From JAAXKN01 sp050258815 (GTDB lineage Bacteria > Bacteroidota > Ignavibacteria > Ignavibacteriales > SURF-24), in assembly GCA_050258815.1 (NCBI GenBank), contig JBLMZM010000174.1, positions 1-5,838 on the forward strand: DNA of 5,838 bases, written 5' to 3'. A program made the position numbers and the translations under genes. The notes under the pieces are model-generated. The model was not told the origin of the DNA. It saw only the letters and a list, made by a program, of their open reading frames with translations, and did not search any database. Positions within the stretch are counted from its first letter, which is position 1. Each line of letters opens with the position of its first letter. Positions 1 to 5,655 of the stretch are shown piece after piece.

Positions 1-1204
1 GGATTTTAACCGCTCTGCTGGCAGGATACAATGAAGCCAGAAACGAAAGCAGGAGTGATATTCCTGTTACAGCCAGAAAGTCCGTAAGCCGCAGCTCAAC
101 AGGCAGGGCATCAATAATATACCTGGTCGGATCCAGCGGATAGAATTTAAACTTCATCTGAAGGAATACCACCAGCAGGCCAAGTATGCTTCCTGTTATA
201 GTGCCAATGATGCCGATCAGTACGCCCTCAAACATAAATATCCTCAGTATTGACCTGTCCCTGGCTCCCATGGAACGCAAAACACCAATATCTTTTTTCT
301 TTTCAATAACGGACATCGATAATGACCCGAGTACGTTAAAAGTGGCAATGGTGATTATGAGGCTTACAATTATAAATGCAGCCCAGCGTTCAATCTGCAT
401 CATAGAATAAAGGTCCTTGTGCAGGTCATACCATGTGTTAATACGGAATAATCCTGGATCCAGCACCTCAGATAATTTTGCCTTCACTTTTGAGGAATTC
501 TGAATGTCATCCAGCCGTATCTCATAACCCTGAATTTTATCATACATACCCAGCAATTCCTGTCCTGATTTCAGTGAAACAAATACTGAGCTCAGGTCAT
601 AGTCGTTGTTATTTGACTCGAATATACCTTTAATAATATATTTTTTTACCGATGGGATAGCCAGGCCGGCAGCCGAGCTGCTGACGTCGTTGAAGGATGT
701 AAGAAAAAGGCTGTCATTGGTCAGACTTTGAATTCTATTGGCCAGGTTAAAGCCGATTATTATTCCGTCTTTATCATTTACCGGAGTCAGATTATAACTG
801 CCGTAAGCGATGCTGGATTTCACACCCCAGCTTTCGCTTCCCATGGAATAATCCATACCTTTAACATCAACAATGCTTGTTAGCTGGTTCTTAAGGACGA
901 GTGCTTTTCCGGAAACAAAAGGGTAGTATGATTTTATGTGCTCTGTCTTAGCAAGCATTGAAGAAATACCGGGCATTTTATCATATGCGTCTTCAGAAAT
1001 TGCGGTGATTCTGACATGAGGATCAAAGTTAACAAGTATTGAAGTTACCAGGCCTCCGAAGCCGTTAAAGACAGACAGGACCACAATTAATGCAGCCACA
1101 CCAAGTGTAATTCCGATGCTGGAAACAATTGAAATTATTGTAATAAAATTCAACTTATGTTTTGACCGCAGGTATCTTTTAGCTATGAAAATTTCGTATT
1201 GCAT
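1..1204 (-). CDS. LolC/LolE-type ABC transporter permease, second of a tandem pair (3' end cut off)
   Basis: Reading the minus strand from the ATG at 1204-1202 gives 401 codons without a stop before the window edge; it begins MQYEIFIAKRYLRSK. The layout is that of LolC/LolE/MacB-like permeases: a short cytoplasmic N-terminus, TM1 (about residues 19-44, ending in the VFNGF-type turn), a large periplasmic domain (about 45-272), TM2 (273-297), a cytoplasmic coupling segment DIGVLRSMGAR (305-315), TM3 (322-347) and TM4 (373-395). The visible end, ASLYPASRAVKI, is the usual start of the C-terminal tail, so probably only about 10 residues are missing. By family, such a subunit pairs with a second permease and a LolD-like ATPase to move lipoproteins or other envelope substrates using ATP. 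It starts 11 nt after the upstream permease stops, with no clear Shine-Dalgarno, so it is co-transcribed. The substrate cannot be read from sequence; lipoprotein release is a family inference. Confidence 0.9.
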   Translation of the reverse strand, partial: MQYEIFIAKRYLRSKHKLNFITIISIVSSIGITLGVAALIVVLSVFNGFGGLVTSILVNFDPHVRITAISEDAYDKMPGISSMLAKTEHIKSYYPFVSGKALVLKNQLTSIVDVKGMDYSMGSESWGVKSSIAYGSYNLTPVNDKDGIIIGFNLANRIQSLTNDSLFLTSFNDVSSSAAGLAIPSVKKYIIKGIFESNNNDYDLSSVFVSLKSGQELLGMYDKIQGYEIRLDDIQNSSKVKAKLSEVLDPGLFRINTWYDLHKDLYSMMQIERWAAFIIVSLIITIATFNVLGSLSMSVIEKKKDIGVLRSMGARDRSILRIFMFEGVLIGIIGTITGSILGLLVVFLQMKFKFYPLDPTRYIIDALPVELRLTDFLAVTGISLLLSFLASLYPASRAVKI

Positions 1205-1215
1205 TACTTCAAGTC

Positions 1216-2445
1216 TCAGTTAAATCTCAATGCCGAAATAGGATTAATTTTTGACGCAATGTAACTTGGGATCAGCGTCGATAAAAAGCAAAGCACAAAT
1301 GTTCCGGCAGATACAAGTAAATAATTCTGCCATTCTATAAGTATCGGGGCCTTTGACATAAAATAAACCGTCTCTGGAAGTGTAACCAGGTCAAATTTAT
1401 CCTGCAGGATGCTCAGCAAATAGGCCAGCAGATTACCAATAAGAATACCGATAAAGGATATATATAGCCCCTGGTAAATAAAGACAGAGATGATCTGTCT
1501 CCTTTTTGCTCCCATTGTCTTTAATGTCCCGATAGCATTTGTCCTTTCCAGGACTATCATCAGCAATGTTCCGACAATGTTAAAGGCAGCGACTACAACA
1601 ATCAGCACCAATGAAATGGGTACAAGCCTTTTCTGCAGGTCGATCCAGGTGAAAATGTTCTGATAAACCTGGAATATGGTCCTGACATAATAAGGGTATC
1701 CAAGATAATGGGTCAGGTTACTGGCCAGACTGTCAATCTTGGATATATTATTCAGTTTAATATCGTACCCGTTGACCATGCCATCATCCATACCAAACAG
1801 GTTTTCTGCAATTTTCATGTTAATATAGCAGAACTGATCATCATATTCGGCAATGTTGCTCTCAAATATTCCGGAAACCCTGAACTGCTTTATGCTTGGC
1901 GGATTGTCAGGTGATGGGGCAGACAACTTTTTCAGGGTAAATACCGTAATTCTGTCTCCGACTTTAGCCATTAACTTATCAGCAAGTTTTCTACCGATTA
2001 CAATGGGCGGCATGTCCTCAGTTATACTGATGTCAAATTTCCCGTCAATAATATACCTGCTTACCTCAGTATTCGTATATCCTGGCAGGATACCCTTAAG
2101 CGTAATTCCCTCAGTATTATGCTTATGCTTAATAATTGAAAGACGCAGGGCAAACGGTGAAATTCCATTTGAGTATGGTTTCAGCTTTCTTTCAAGAACA
2201 GGGAGTACTATTCTGTAGTCAGGCAGATTTCTGTTGCTGAAGGAATTTATCTGAATGTGTGAATTCAGCTGGATAATCTTGTCAGATATTGCCTTTTCAA
2301 ACCCATTGATTACAGTCAGTGCAATAATCAGTGTAGCCACACCAATAGCAATACCGGTTATAGAAATAACTGATATTAGTGAAATCAGCCTGGAGCTTCT
2401 TTTAGATCCTGTATACCGGCCGGCTATAAAAAAGGAAACAGACAT
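1216..2445 (-). CDS. LolC/LolE-type ABC transporter permease, first of a tandem pair
   Basis: This complete gene encodes 409 residues, about the usual length for LolC/LolE. It has TM1 at about 22-45 (ending in TVINGF), a periplasmic MacB-like domain at 46-272, TM2 at 275-297, a cytoplasmic coupling segment IGTLKTMGAKRRQI at 305-318, TM3 at 321-346 and TM4 at 373-395, followed by SKINPISALRFN, the typical C-terminal tail of FtsX-like permeases. The N-terminus (FFIAGRYTGSK) closely parallels that of the downstream permease (IFIAKRYLRSK), so the two are paralogues and probably form a LolC-LolE-like heterodimer in the inner membrane. No ATPase subunit is visible in the window. The ATG at 2445 is preferred because an in-phylum promoter lies about 33 nt upstream; the ATG just upstream (2459) is out of frame and stops after three codons. 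The translation start has no Shine-Dalgarno, as is common in Bacteroidota. LolC versus LolE assignment is not possible. Confidence 0.93.
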   Translation of the reverse strand: MSVSFFIAGRYTGSKRSSRLISLISVISITGIAIGVATLIIALTVINGFEKAISDKIIQLNSHIQINSFSNRNLPDYRIVLPVLERKLKPYSNGISPFALRLSIIKHKHNTEGITLKGILPGYTNTEVSRYIIDGKFDISITEDMPPIVIGRKLADKLMAKVGDRITVFTLKKLSAPSPDNPPSIKQFRVSGIFESNIAEYDDQFCYINMKIAENLFGMDDGMVNGYDIKLNNISKIDSLASNLTHYLGYPYYVRTIFQVYQNIFTWIDLQKRLVPISLVLIVVVAAFNIVGTLLMIVLERTNAIGTLKTMGAKRRQIISVFIYQGLYISFIGILIGNLLAYLLSILQDKFDLVTLPETVYFMSKAPILIEWQNYLLVSAGTFVLCFLSTLIPSYIASKINPISALRFN

Positions 2446-2477
2446 CGGTTATAAATCCATACGTTTAATTTTAATAA

Positions 2478-2485
2478 CAAAAGTA
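2478..2485 (-). promoter_or_regulatory. Candidate -7 element for the permease operon
   Basis: On the minus strand these bases read TACTTTTG, an exact match to the Bacteroidota -7 consensus TAnnTTTG. The position implies a transcript start near 2471 and a leader of about 25 nt before the ATG at 2445. I see no good TTTG element at the expected 19-21 nt upstream, so the call rests on the -7 box and its placement. Confidence 0.5.
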
Positions 2486-2578
2486 GTAAATATTTTCCTC
2501 GATTTTAAGCATTTTCTTGTATAATTCGTAAAAATTAAAAATAAACAAACTTTAATGCAAAAATAATTACAAAAATTA

Positions 2579-2609
2579 TTGACTAATTAAGATTTTAGTT
2601 ATATCTTAG
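2579..2609 (+). promoter_or_regulatory. Candidate promoter for the tRNA cluster (before tRNA-Pro)
   Basis: A TTG at 2579-2581 lies 20 nt upstream of TATCTTAG (2602-2609), which matches TAnnTTTG at all but one of its fixed positions. The expected start near 2616 would leave a leader of about 30 nt to the mature tRNA-Pro end at 2646. TTGACT with TATCTT 17 nt later also resembles a classical sigma70 pair, so which reading the cell uses is open. Confidence 0.5.
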
Positions 2610-2645
2610 AAATCTCAATTCGAGAGAATATTGTTCTAGGAAATT

Positions 2646-2721
2646 CGGGGCGTAGCGTAGCCCGGTTCATCGCGCCTGCTTTGGGAGCAGGAGGTCGCAG
2701 GTTCGAATCCTGCCGCCCCGA
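2646..2721 (+). tRNA. tRNA-Pro (anticodon TGG)
   Basis: The gene folds into a full cloverleaf. Acceptor CGGGGCG (2646-2652) pairs perfectly with CGCCCCG (2714-2720), with discriminator A at 2721. The anticodon stem CCTGC/GCAGG encloses TTTGGGA, placing anticodon TGG at 2682-2684, and the T-arm carries GGTTCGAATCC. CCA is not encoded and must be added enzymatically. The TGG anticodon reads proline CCN codons. No T-run terminator follows it within the 190-nt spacer to tRNA-Arg, so read-through into the later tRNAs is possible. Confidence 0.97.
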
Positions 2722-2863
2722 CTTCTCGACAATCTGATTTGTGCGGTTCACCGCTTCCGGTTAAGATCGGGATTGCTATTCATGCAAATGAGTATAATTG
2801 TCCTGCTTGATTGCTTGTGAAAATGTTCTTATGTTTATTGTATGATTAAACGATAGATTTTGT

Positions 2864-2894
2864 TTTGAAATTATAGAAACTATCTATAAATTTG
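2864..2894 (+). promoter_or_regulatory. Bacteroidota-type promoter for tRNA-Arg/His/Glu
   Basis: TTTG at 2864-2867 (the -33 element) and TAAATTTG at 2887-2894 (an exact TAnnTTTG -7 element) are separated by 19 nt, a near-ideal match to the promoter of this phylum. The predicted start near 2901 lies about 11 nt before mature tRNA-Arg. A GC-rich GCGGG follows the -7 box and could act as a discriminator of the kind that brings stable-RNA genes under growth-rate control; that last point is inference. The rest of the spacer (2722-2863) shows only a short GCGG/CCGC hairpin at 2743-2754 and a trivial 12-residue ORF at 2782-2820. Confidence 0.7.
2871..2889. repeat. Perfect 7-bp inverted repeat inside the tRNA-Arg promoter
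   Basis: TTATAGA (2871-2877) and TCTATAA (2883-2889) are exact reverse complements separated by 5 nt (AACTA). The dyad fills the space between the -33 and -7 boxes and overlaps the first bases of the -7 box, where a repressor operator could sit. The sequence is AT-rich, so chance is a real alternative, and no regulator gene is nearby. Confidence 0.4.
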
Positions 2895-2911
2895 CGGGAA
2901 ATTATTTAGGA

Positions 2912-2985
<74 letters not shown>

Positions 2986-2994
2986 CAGCTAAAT

Positions 2995-3070
2995 GGTGAG
3001 CGTAGCTCAGTTTGGTTAGAGCATCAGGTTGTGGCCCTGAGGGTCGTGGGTTCAAGTCCCATCGCTCACC
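2995..3070 (+). tRNA. tRNA-His (anticodon GTG)
   Basis: Acceptor GTGAGCG (2996-3002) pairs with CGCTCAC (3063-3069). The extra G at position -1 (2995), the hallmark identity element of histidine tRNAs, is genomically encoded and faces the C73 discriminator at 3070, as is usual in bacteria. The anticodon stem TCAGG/CCTGA encloses TTGTGGC, giving anticodon GTG at 3031-3033. The T-arm is GTGGG-TTCAAGT-CCCAT. CCA is not encoded (the next bases are CAA). The D-arm closely resembles that of the neighbouring tRNA-Arg. Confidence 0.97.
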
Positions 3071-3090
3071 CAAGAAACTAAAGTTTGACC

Positions 3091-3162
3091 GGCCTCATCG
3101 TCTAATGGTCAGGACTTCGCCCTTTCACGGCGGCAATAGGGGTTCGAATCCCCTTGAGGTCA
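3091..3162 (+). tRNA. tRNA-Glu (anticodon TTC)
   Basis: Acceptor GGCCTCA (3091-3097) pairs with TGAGGTC (3155-3161), with one G-U pair at 2-71, and the discriminator is A at 3162. The anticodon stem TCGCC/GGCGG encloses CTTTCAC, placing anticodon TTC at 3124-3126. The T stem AGGGG/CCCCT encloses TTCGAAT. CCA is not encoded. It lies 20 nt after tRNA-His and is followed directly by a terminator, so it closes the tRNA transcription unit. Confidence 0.97.
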
Positions 3163-3166
3163 CTTT

Positions 3167-3203
3167 AACCTTCATCTTCTTTAGAAGATGAAGGTTTTTT
3201 TTT
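3167..3203 (+). terminator. Rho-independent terminator of the tRNA cluster
   Basis: AACCTTCATCTTCT (3167-3180) is perfectly complementary to AGAAGATGAAGGTT (3183-3196), with a tiny T-rich loop. The stem runs into nine consecutive Ts (3195-3203). It starts 5 nt after tRNA-Glu. The minus-strand side lacks an equivalent T run, so it is directional. Confidence 0.92.
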
Positions 3204-3241
3204 GCCCATCAATAATTTATTGTATGCGCCCAGCATGGCAT

Positions 3242-3278
3242 AAAAAAAGCCTTTTGGGTATTTATTACACAAAAGGCT
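3242..3278 (-). terminator. Rho-independent terminator of the POT-like transporter gene
   Basis: On the minus strand AGCCTTTTG (3278-3270) pairs exactly with CAAAAGGCT (3256-3248) around a 13-nt loop. The T tract follows, the complement of the A run at 3242-3248. It lies 27 nt after the stop codon of the transporter gene and faces the tRNA terminator 38 nt away, insulating the two converging transcripts. Confidence 0.9.
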
Positions 3279-3305
3279 GTAGAAAACCGGGTATTACCTA
3301 AAGTA

Positions 3306-4604
3306 TCAGACTTTCTTTGGTGCAAGGTACTTGTTGAACAGCAGTAGTCCCGCCATGGTCACTACGCCAATCATTGAAAATATTATCCAGAGAAAGCCAG
3401 GCTGGTTAAGCTTATCTATAAAATGAACATATAATTTTGCTCCCAGAATTCCCCCGATACCGCTTCCGATTACACCATAAAGGAACGAATATCCCAGATA
3501 CAATGCTTTCTTATCCTCCGGAGCAATAAGTCCTACATAACTCAGGTATTTAGGATGTGCAGTCATCTCTCCTATTGAAAATACTATCATTCCTAATATA
3601 AATACCCATGCATGCGTGGAAATTGCCAGGATACCCATGCCTATTGTACCGAGACCAATTCCAGTAATCATTGTAGGCAGAGCCTTTGTATTTTTAACGA
3701 TCCTTGAAATAAGGATCTGAAGCAGAATGATTGTCCCTGCATTAATCACGGTAACATGCTCTGCGTCAAATTTCCAGTTCGGATTGGAGACAAAAATACT
3801 AAGGAATGAATTTACTGCGTTATTCACCGGAGTTGTATCTACGTGCTCAGTAAGATACCAGAGCACAGTATCGAATTGCTGAAAATAAAGGATCCAGAAA
3901 CCGGAATAAATAACTATCATTATAATAAACCTGAAATCCTTCAGTACCATAACTGCTCCGCCCAGTACCTCCAGCACTGATTTACTGCTTTTGGGCCTTT
4001 CGGGTTCTTTATAGACAAAGATGTTAAGAAGGAGCAGCCAGCCGGTACCCACTGCAGCCATTACAAAAATATATGACCAGGAGAAGCCTTTCAGATAAGG
4101 CACCAGGATCAGCGGAAATATGAAAGCTCCCAGGTTAATCGTCCAGTAATAGATTCCGAAGCCTAAAGTAGAATTGCTTTCATTTGTGCTGCGGGCAATG
4201 GTACCTGAAAAAATCGGCTTGAAAGTTCCGGCCCCCAGAACCATCATGATAAGACTGAGGAAGACTAAAGCATAAGATGTGGTGAGACTGGTAAAGAAAT
4301 AACCGATGCTCATTACTAAAAAAGCAAACATAAGAGTTTTCCTGTAGCCGAAACGGTCAGCAATAGCACCTGAAAGGATCGGAAGGAAATACAATATTGG
4401 GGTTATTGTACTCTTTATGACGCCGACGCTCTCCTTTGAAAAACCGAGTCCTCCATGGGCAGCATCCAGTACGAGATAAACGGATAAAACGGACATAACT
4501 CCATAATAGGAACCTCTTTCGAAAAATTCCATCAGAATAACGACCCAGTAGTTACGGGGGAAGGATTTCAGAATCCCGCCTTTTTCAGTTGATTTGGTTT
4601 CCAT
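3306..4604 (-). CDS. POT/PTR-type major facilitator transporter (proton-coupled peptide transporter-like)
   Basis: The 432-residue inner-membrane protein carries POT family marks. In TM1 it has EFFERGSYYG (26-35), the ExxER proton-coupling motif. Loop 2-3 has GAIADRFGYRKT (79-90), the MFS motif A. TM4 has GAGTFKPIFSG (124-134) with the conserved Lys129. TM5 has GIYYWTINLGAF (150-161), resembling the FYxxINxG PTR2 signature. TM10 has GEMTAHP (345-351), with Glu346 matching the family's TM10 glutamate. Members usually take up di- and tripeptides or other small substrates with protons. In TM7 the family's FW..F(E/D)Q reads FWILYFQQ (236-243), so an acidic residue is replaced by Gln242. Its length fits 12 TM helices without the extra HA/HB pair of larger bacterial POTs. 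The ATG at 4604 follows AGAGG only 3 nt away. It has its own promoter and terminator and is monocistronic. The substrate is unknown; peptide is the default guess. Confidence 0.87.
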   Translation of the reverse strand: METKSTEKGGILKSFPRNYWVVILMEFFERGSYYGVMSVLSVYLVLDAAHGGLGFSKESVGVIKSTITPILYFLPILSGAIADRFGYRKTLMFAFLVMSIGYFFTSLTTSYALVFLSLIMMVLGAGTFKPIFSGTIARSTNESNSTLGFGIYYWTINLGAFIFPLILVPYLKGFSWSYIFVMAAVGTGWLLLLNIFVYKEPERPKSSKSVLEVLGGAVMVLKDFRFIIMIVIYSGFWILYFQQFDTVLWYLTEHVDTTPVNNAVNSFLSIFVSNPNWKFDAEHVTVINAGTIILLQILISRIVKNTKALPTMITGIGLGTIGMGILAISTHAWVFILGMIVFSIGEMTAHPKYLSYVGLIAPEDKKALYLGYSFLYGVIGSGIGGILGAKLYVHFIDKLNQPGFLWIIFSMIGVVTMAGLLLFNKYLAPKKV

Positions 4605-4624
4605 ATTCCTCTTTATTTTTGCAC

Positions 4625-4657
4625 GAAAGATAAGTAAGTAGAAGAAGTAAAAGCAAA
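4625..4657 (-). promoter_or_regulatory. Promoter of the POT-like transporter gene
   Basis: On the minus strand TTTG (4657-4654) stands 21 nt upstream of TATCTTTC (4632-4625), a one-mismatch match to TAnnTTTG. Transcription would begin near 4618, giving a leader of about 13 nt that includes the AGAGG before the ATG. In the same divergent region, on the plus strand, TATCTTGC (4720-4727) is a weak candidate -7 box for the acyltransferase gene, without a correctly spaced partner. Confidence 0.6.
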
Positions 4658-4765
4658 TGTTTCCCCGGATTTTATAATATTTGTTCTGTACCGGGATATT
4701 ACATTATCCGAAAAATTGTTATCTTGCGGTGAAAATTTTGTTCAATTCACAATAATGATATAAAA

Positions 4766-5572
4766 TTGGGAAAACAGGAATATCCGGTTAATTTTACTGA
4801 AAATGATAGTTATTTAACTTCATCAGATCAGAAGAGGAGCGTGTTGCTGAATCCTTCCCTGACATTCTTTACAAAATTGTTCAGAATCGTCATCAATTCG
4901 GGCAACATGGCAAAAAAGGGGGAATATGGACCTGTAGAGTGGGTCCAATCCAGTTTCGATATTATGAAGGCATTGGAGAGCATCGGAATCAGTATCGAGG
5001 TTACCGGGCTACATAACATATTGGCATTTGAAGGACCCGCAGTTTTCGTTTCCAACCATATGAGCACCTTGGAAACGGTCCTGCTCCCATCGCTAATCCA
5101 GCCGTCAAAGGAAGTTACCTTTGTAGTAAAACAGGAATTATTGGATTATCCCTATTTCGGACACATACTGTCTGCCAGAAATCCTATAGTGGTCGGACGA
5201 AGTAACCCCCGTGAAGATCTGGTACACGTTATGGAACAGGGGACCGAATATATTAAGAACGGCAGATCCATCATTATTTTTCCCCAGAGAACCAGAAGCA
5301 ATAAATTTAATGCGGAATCTTTCAATACGCTGGGTGTCAAGCTGGCAAAAAAGGCCGGCTGCCATGTAGTTCCTTTGGCACTAGTCACTGATGCCTGGGG
5401 CAACGGGAAATTAATAAAGGAGTTGGGCAAAATTGACACTTCTAAAAAAGTACACATCAGTTTTGGCAAACCGTTCTTGGTTGAATCCACCGGAGCGAAA
5501 GAACATCTTATTGTCCTGGATTTTATAAGGGACAAACTTGTCGAATGGAAAAGGGAAGACTGTATATCCTGA
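4766..5572 (+). CDS. PlsC-like lysophospholipid/glycerol-phosphate acyltransferase with variant motifs
   Basis: The protein (up to 268 residues) has the four blocks of the PlsC/LPLAT fold in order. Block I is VSNHMSTLE (95-103), where the usual H-x4-D is H98-x4-E103. Block II is NPIVVGR (139-145). Block III is FPQRTRS (172-178), where most members have FPEGTRS. Block IV is VVPLAL (201-206). By family it would transfer an acyl chain from acyl-ACP or acyl-CoA to a lysophosphatidate-type acceptor at the inner membrane in phospholipid synthesis. The variants may mark a distinct subfamily with another acceptor. The start is uncertain: TTG at 4766 is the only ATG/GTG/TTG after the in-frame stop at 4730. 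GTG 4841 and TTG 4844, just after AGGAG (4835-4839), and ATG 4907 are alternatives; all keep the catalytic domain. It is 83 nt upstream of, and possibly co-transcribed with, the S66 peptidase gene. Confidence 0.85.
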   Translation: MGKQEYPVNFTENDSYLTSSDQKRSVLLNPSLTFFTKLFRIVINSGNMAKKGEYGPVEWVQSSFDIMKALESIGISIEVTGLHNILAFEGPAVFVSNHMSTLETVLLPSLIQPSKEVTFVVKQELLDYPYFGHILSARNPIVVGRSNPREDLVHVMEQGTEYIKNGRSIIIFPQRTRSNKFNAESFNTLGVKLAKKAGCHVVPLALVTDAWGNGKLIKELGKIDTSKKVHISFGKPFLVESTGAKEHLIVLDFIRDKLVEWKREDCIS

Positions 5573-5589
5573 AAAGTAACAGTTGAAAA

Positions 5590-5618
5590 GTGACATGAGA
5601 ATACTTATTTTATGTCGC
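5590..5618 (+). other. Imperfect hairpin between the acyltransferase and S66 genes
   Basis: GTGACATGAGA (5590-5600) can pair with TTTTATGTCGC (5608-5618) over 11 bp, including three G-U pairs, with a 7-nt loop. It is followed by CAGTTTTG rather than a proper T tract, so it is a weak terminator at best. CAGTTTTG (5619-5626) itself is one mismatch from a -7 box, with no -33 partner, and could provide a separate start for the peptidase gene. Confidence 0.25.
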
Positions 5619-5655
5619 CAGTTTTGTAATCATTAAACATATTTGAGGGGAAGCC

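Noticed and set aside
186..410. Plus-strand 74-residue ORF opposite the partial permease
   Set aside because: It is antisense to the conserved TM2-TM3 region of the permease and has no independent support.
1853..2218. Plus-strand 121-residue ORF opposite the first permease gene
   Set aside because: It lies entirely antisense to a well-supported permease gene, has no recognisable motif, and its hydrophobic composition is the expected mirror of membrane-protein codons.
2255..2524. Plus-strand 89-residue ORF reaching into the intergenic region
   Set aside because: Most of it is antisense to TM1 of the permease, and the rest is AT-rich promoter sequence.
2743..2754. GCGG-TTCA-CCGC hairpin as a terminator for tRNA-Pro
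   Set aside because: The stem is only 4 bp (5 with a 2-nt loop) and no T tract follows.
2782..2820. 12-residue ORF in the tRNA spacer (possible leader peptide)
   Set aside because: It has no ribosome binding site, no run of regulatory codons and no attenuator after it; it is of chance length.
4664..4695. CCCGG-N22-CCGGG inverted repeat in the divergent promoter region as an operator
   Set aside because: The arms are only 5 bp with a long spacer and do not extend further, so this is within chance expectation.
5152..5535. Minus-strand 127-residue ORF opposite the acyltransferase
   Set aside because: It is a shadow of the acyltransferase reading frame, which carries all four family blocks in order; the antisense product resembles no family I know.
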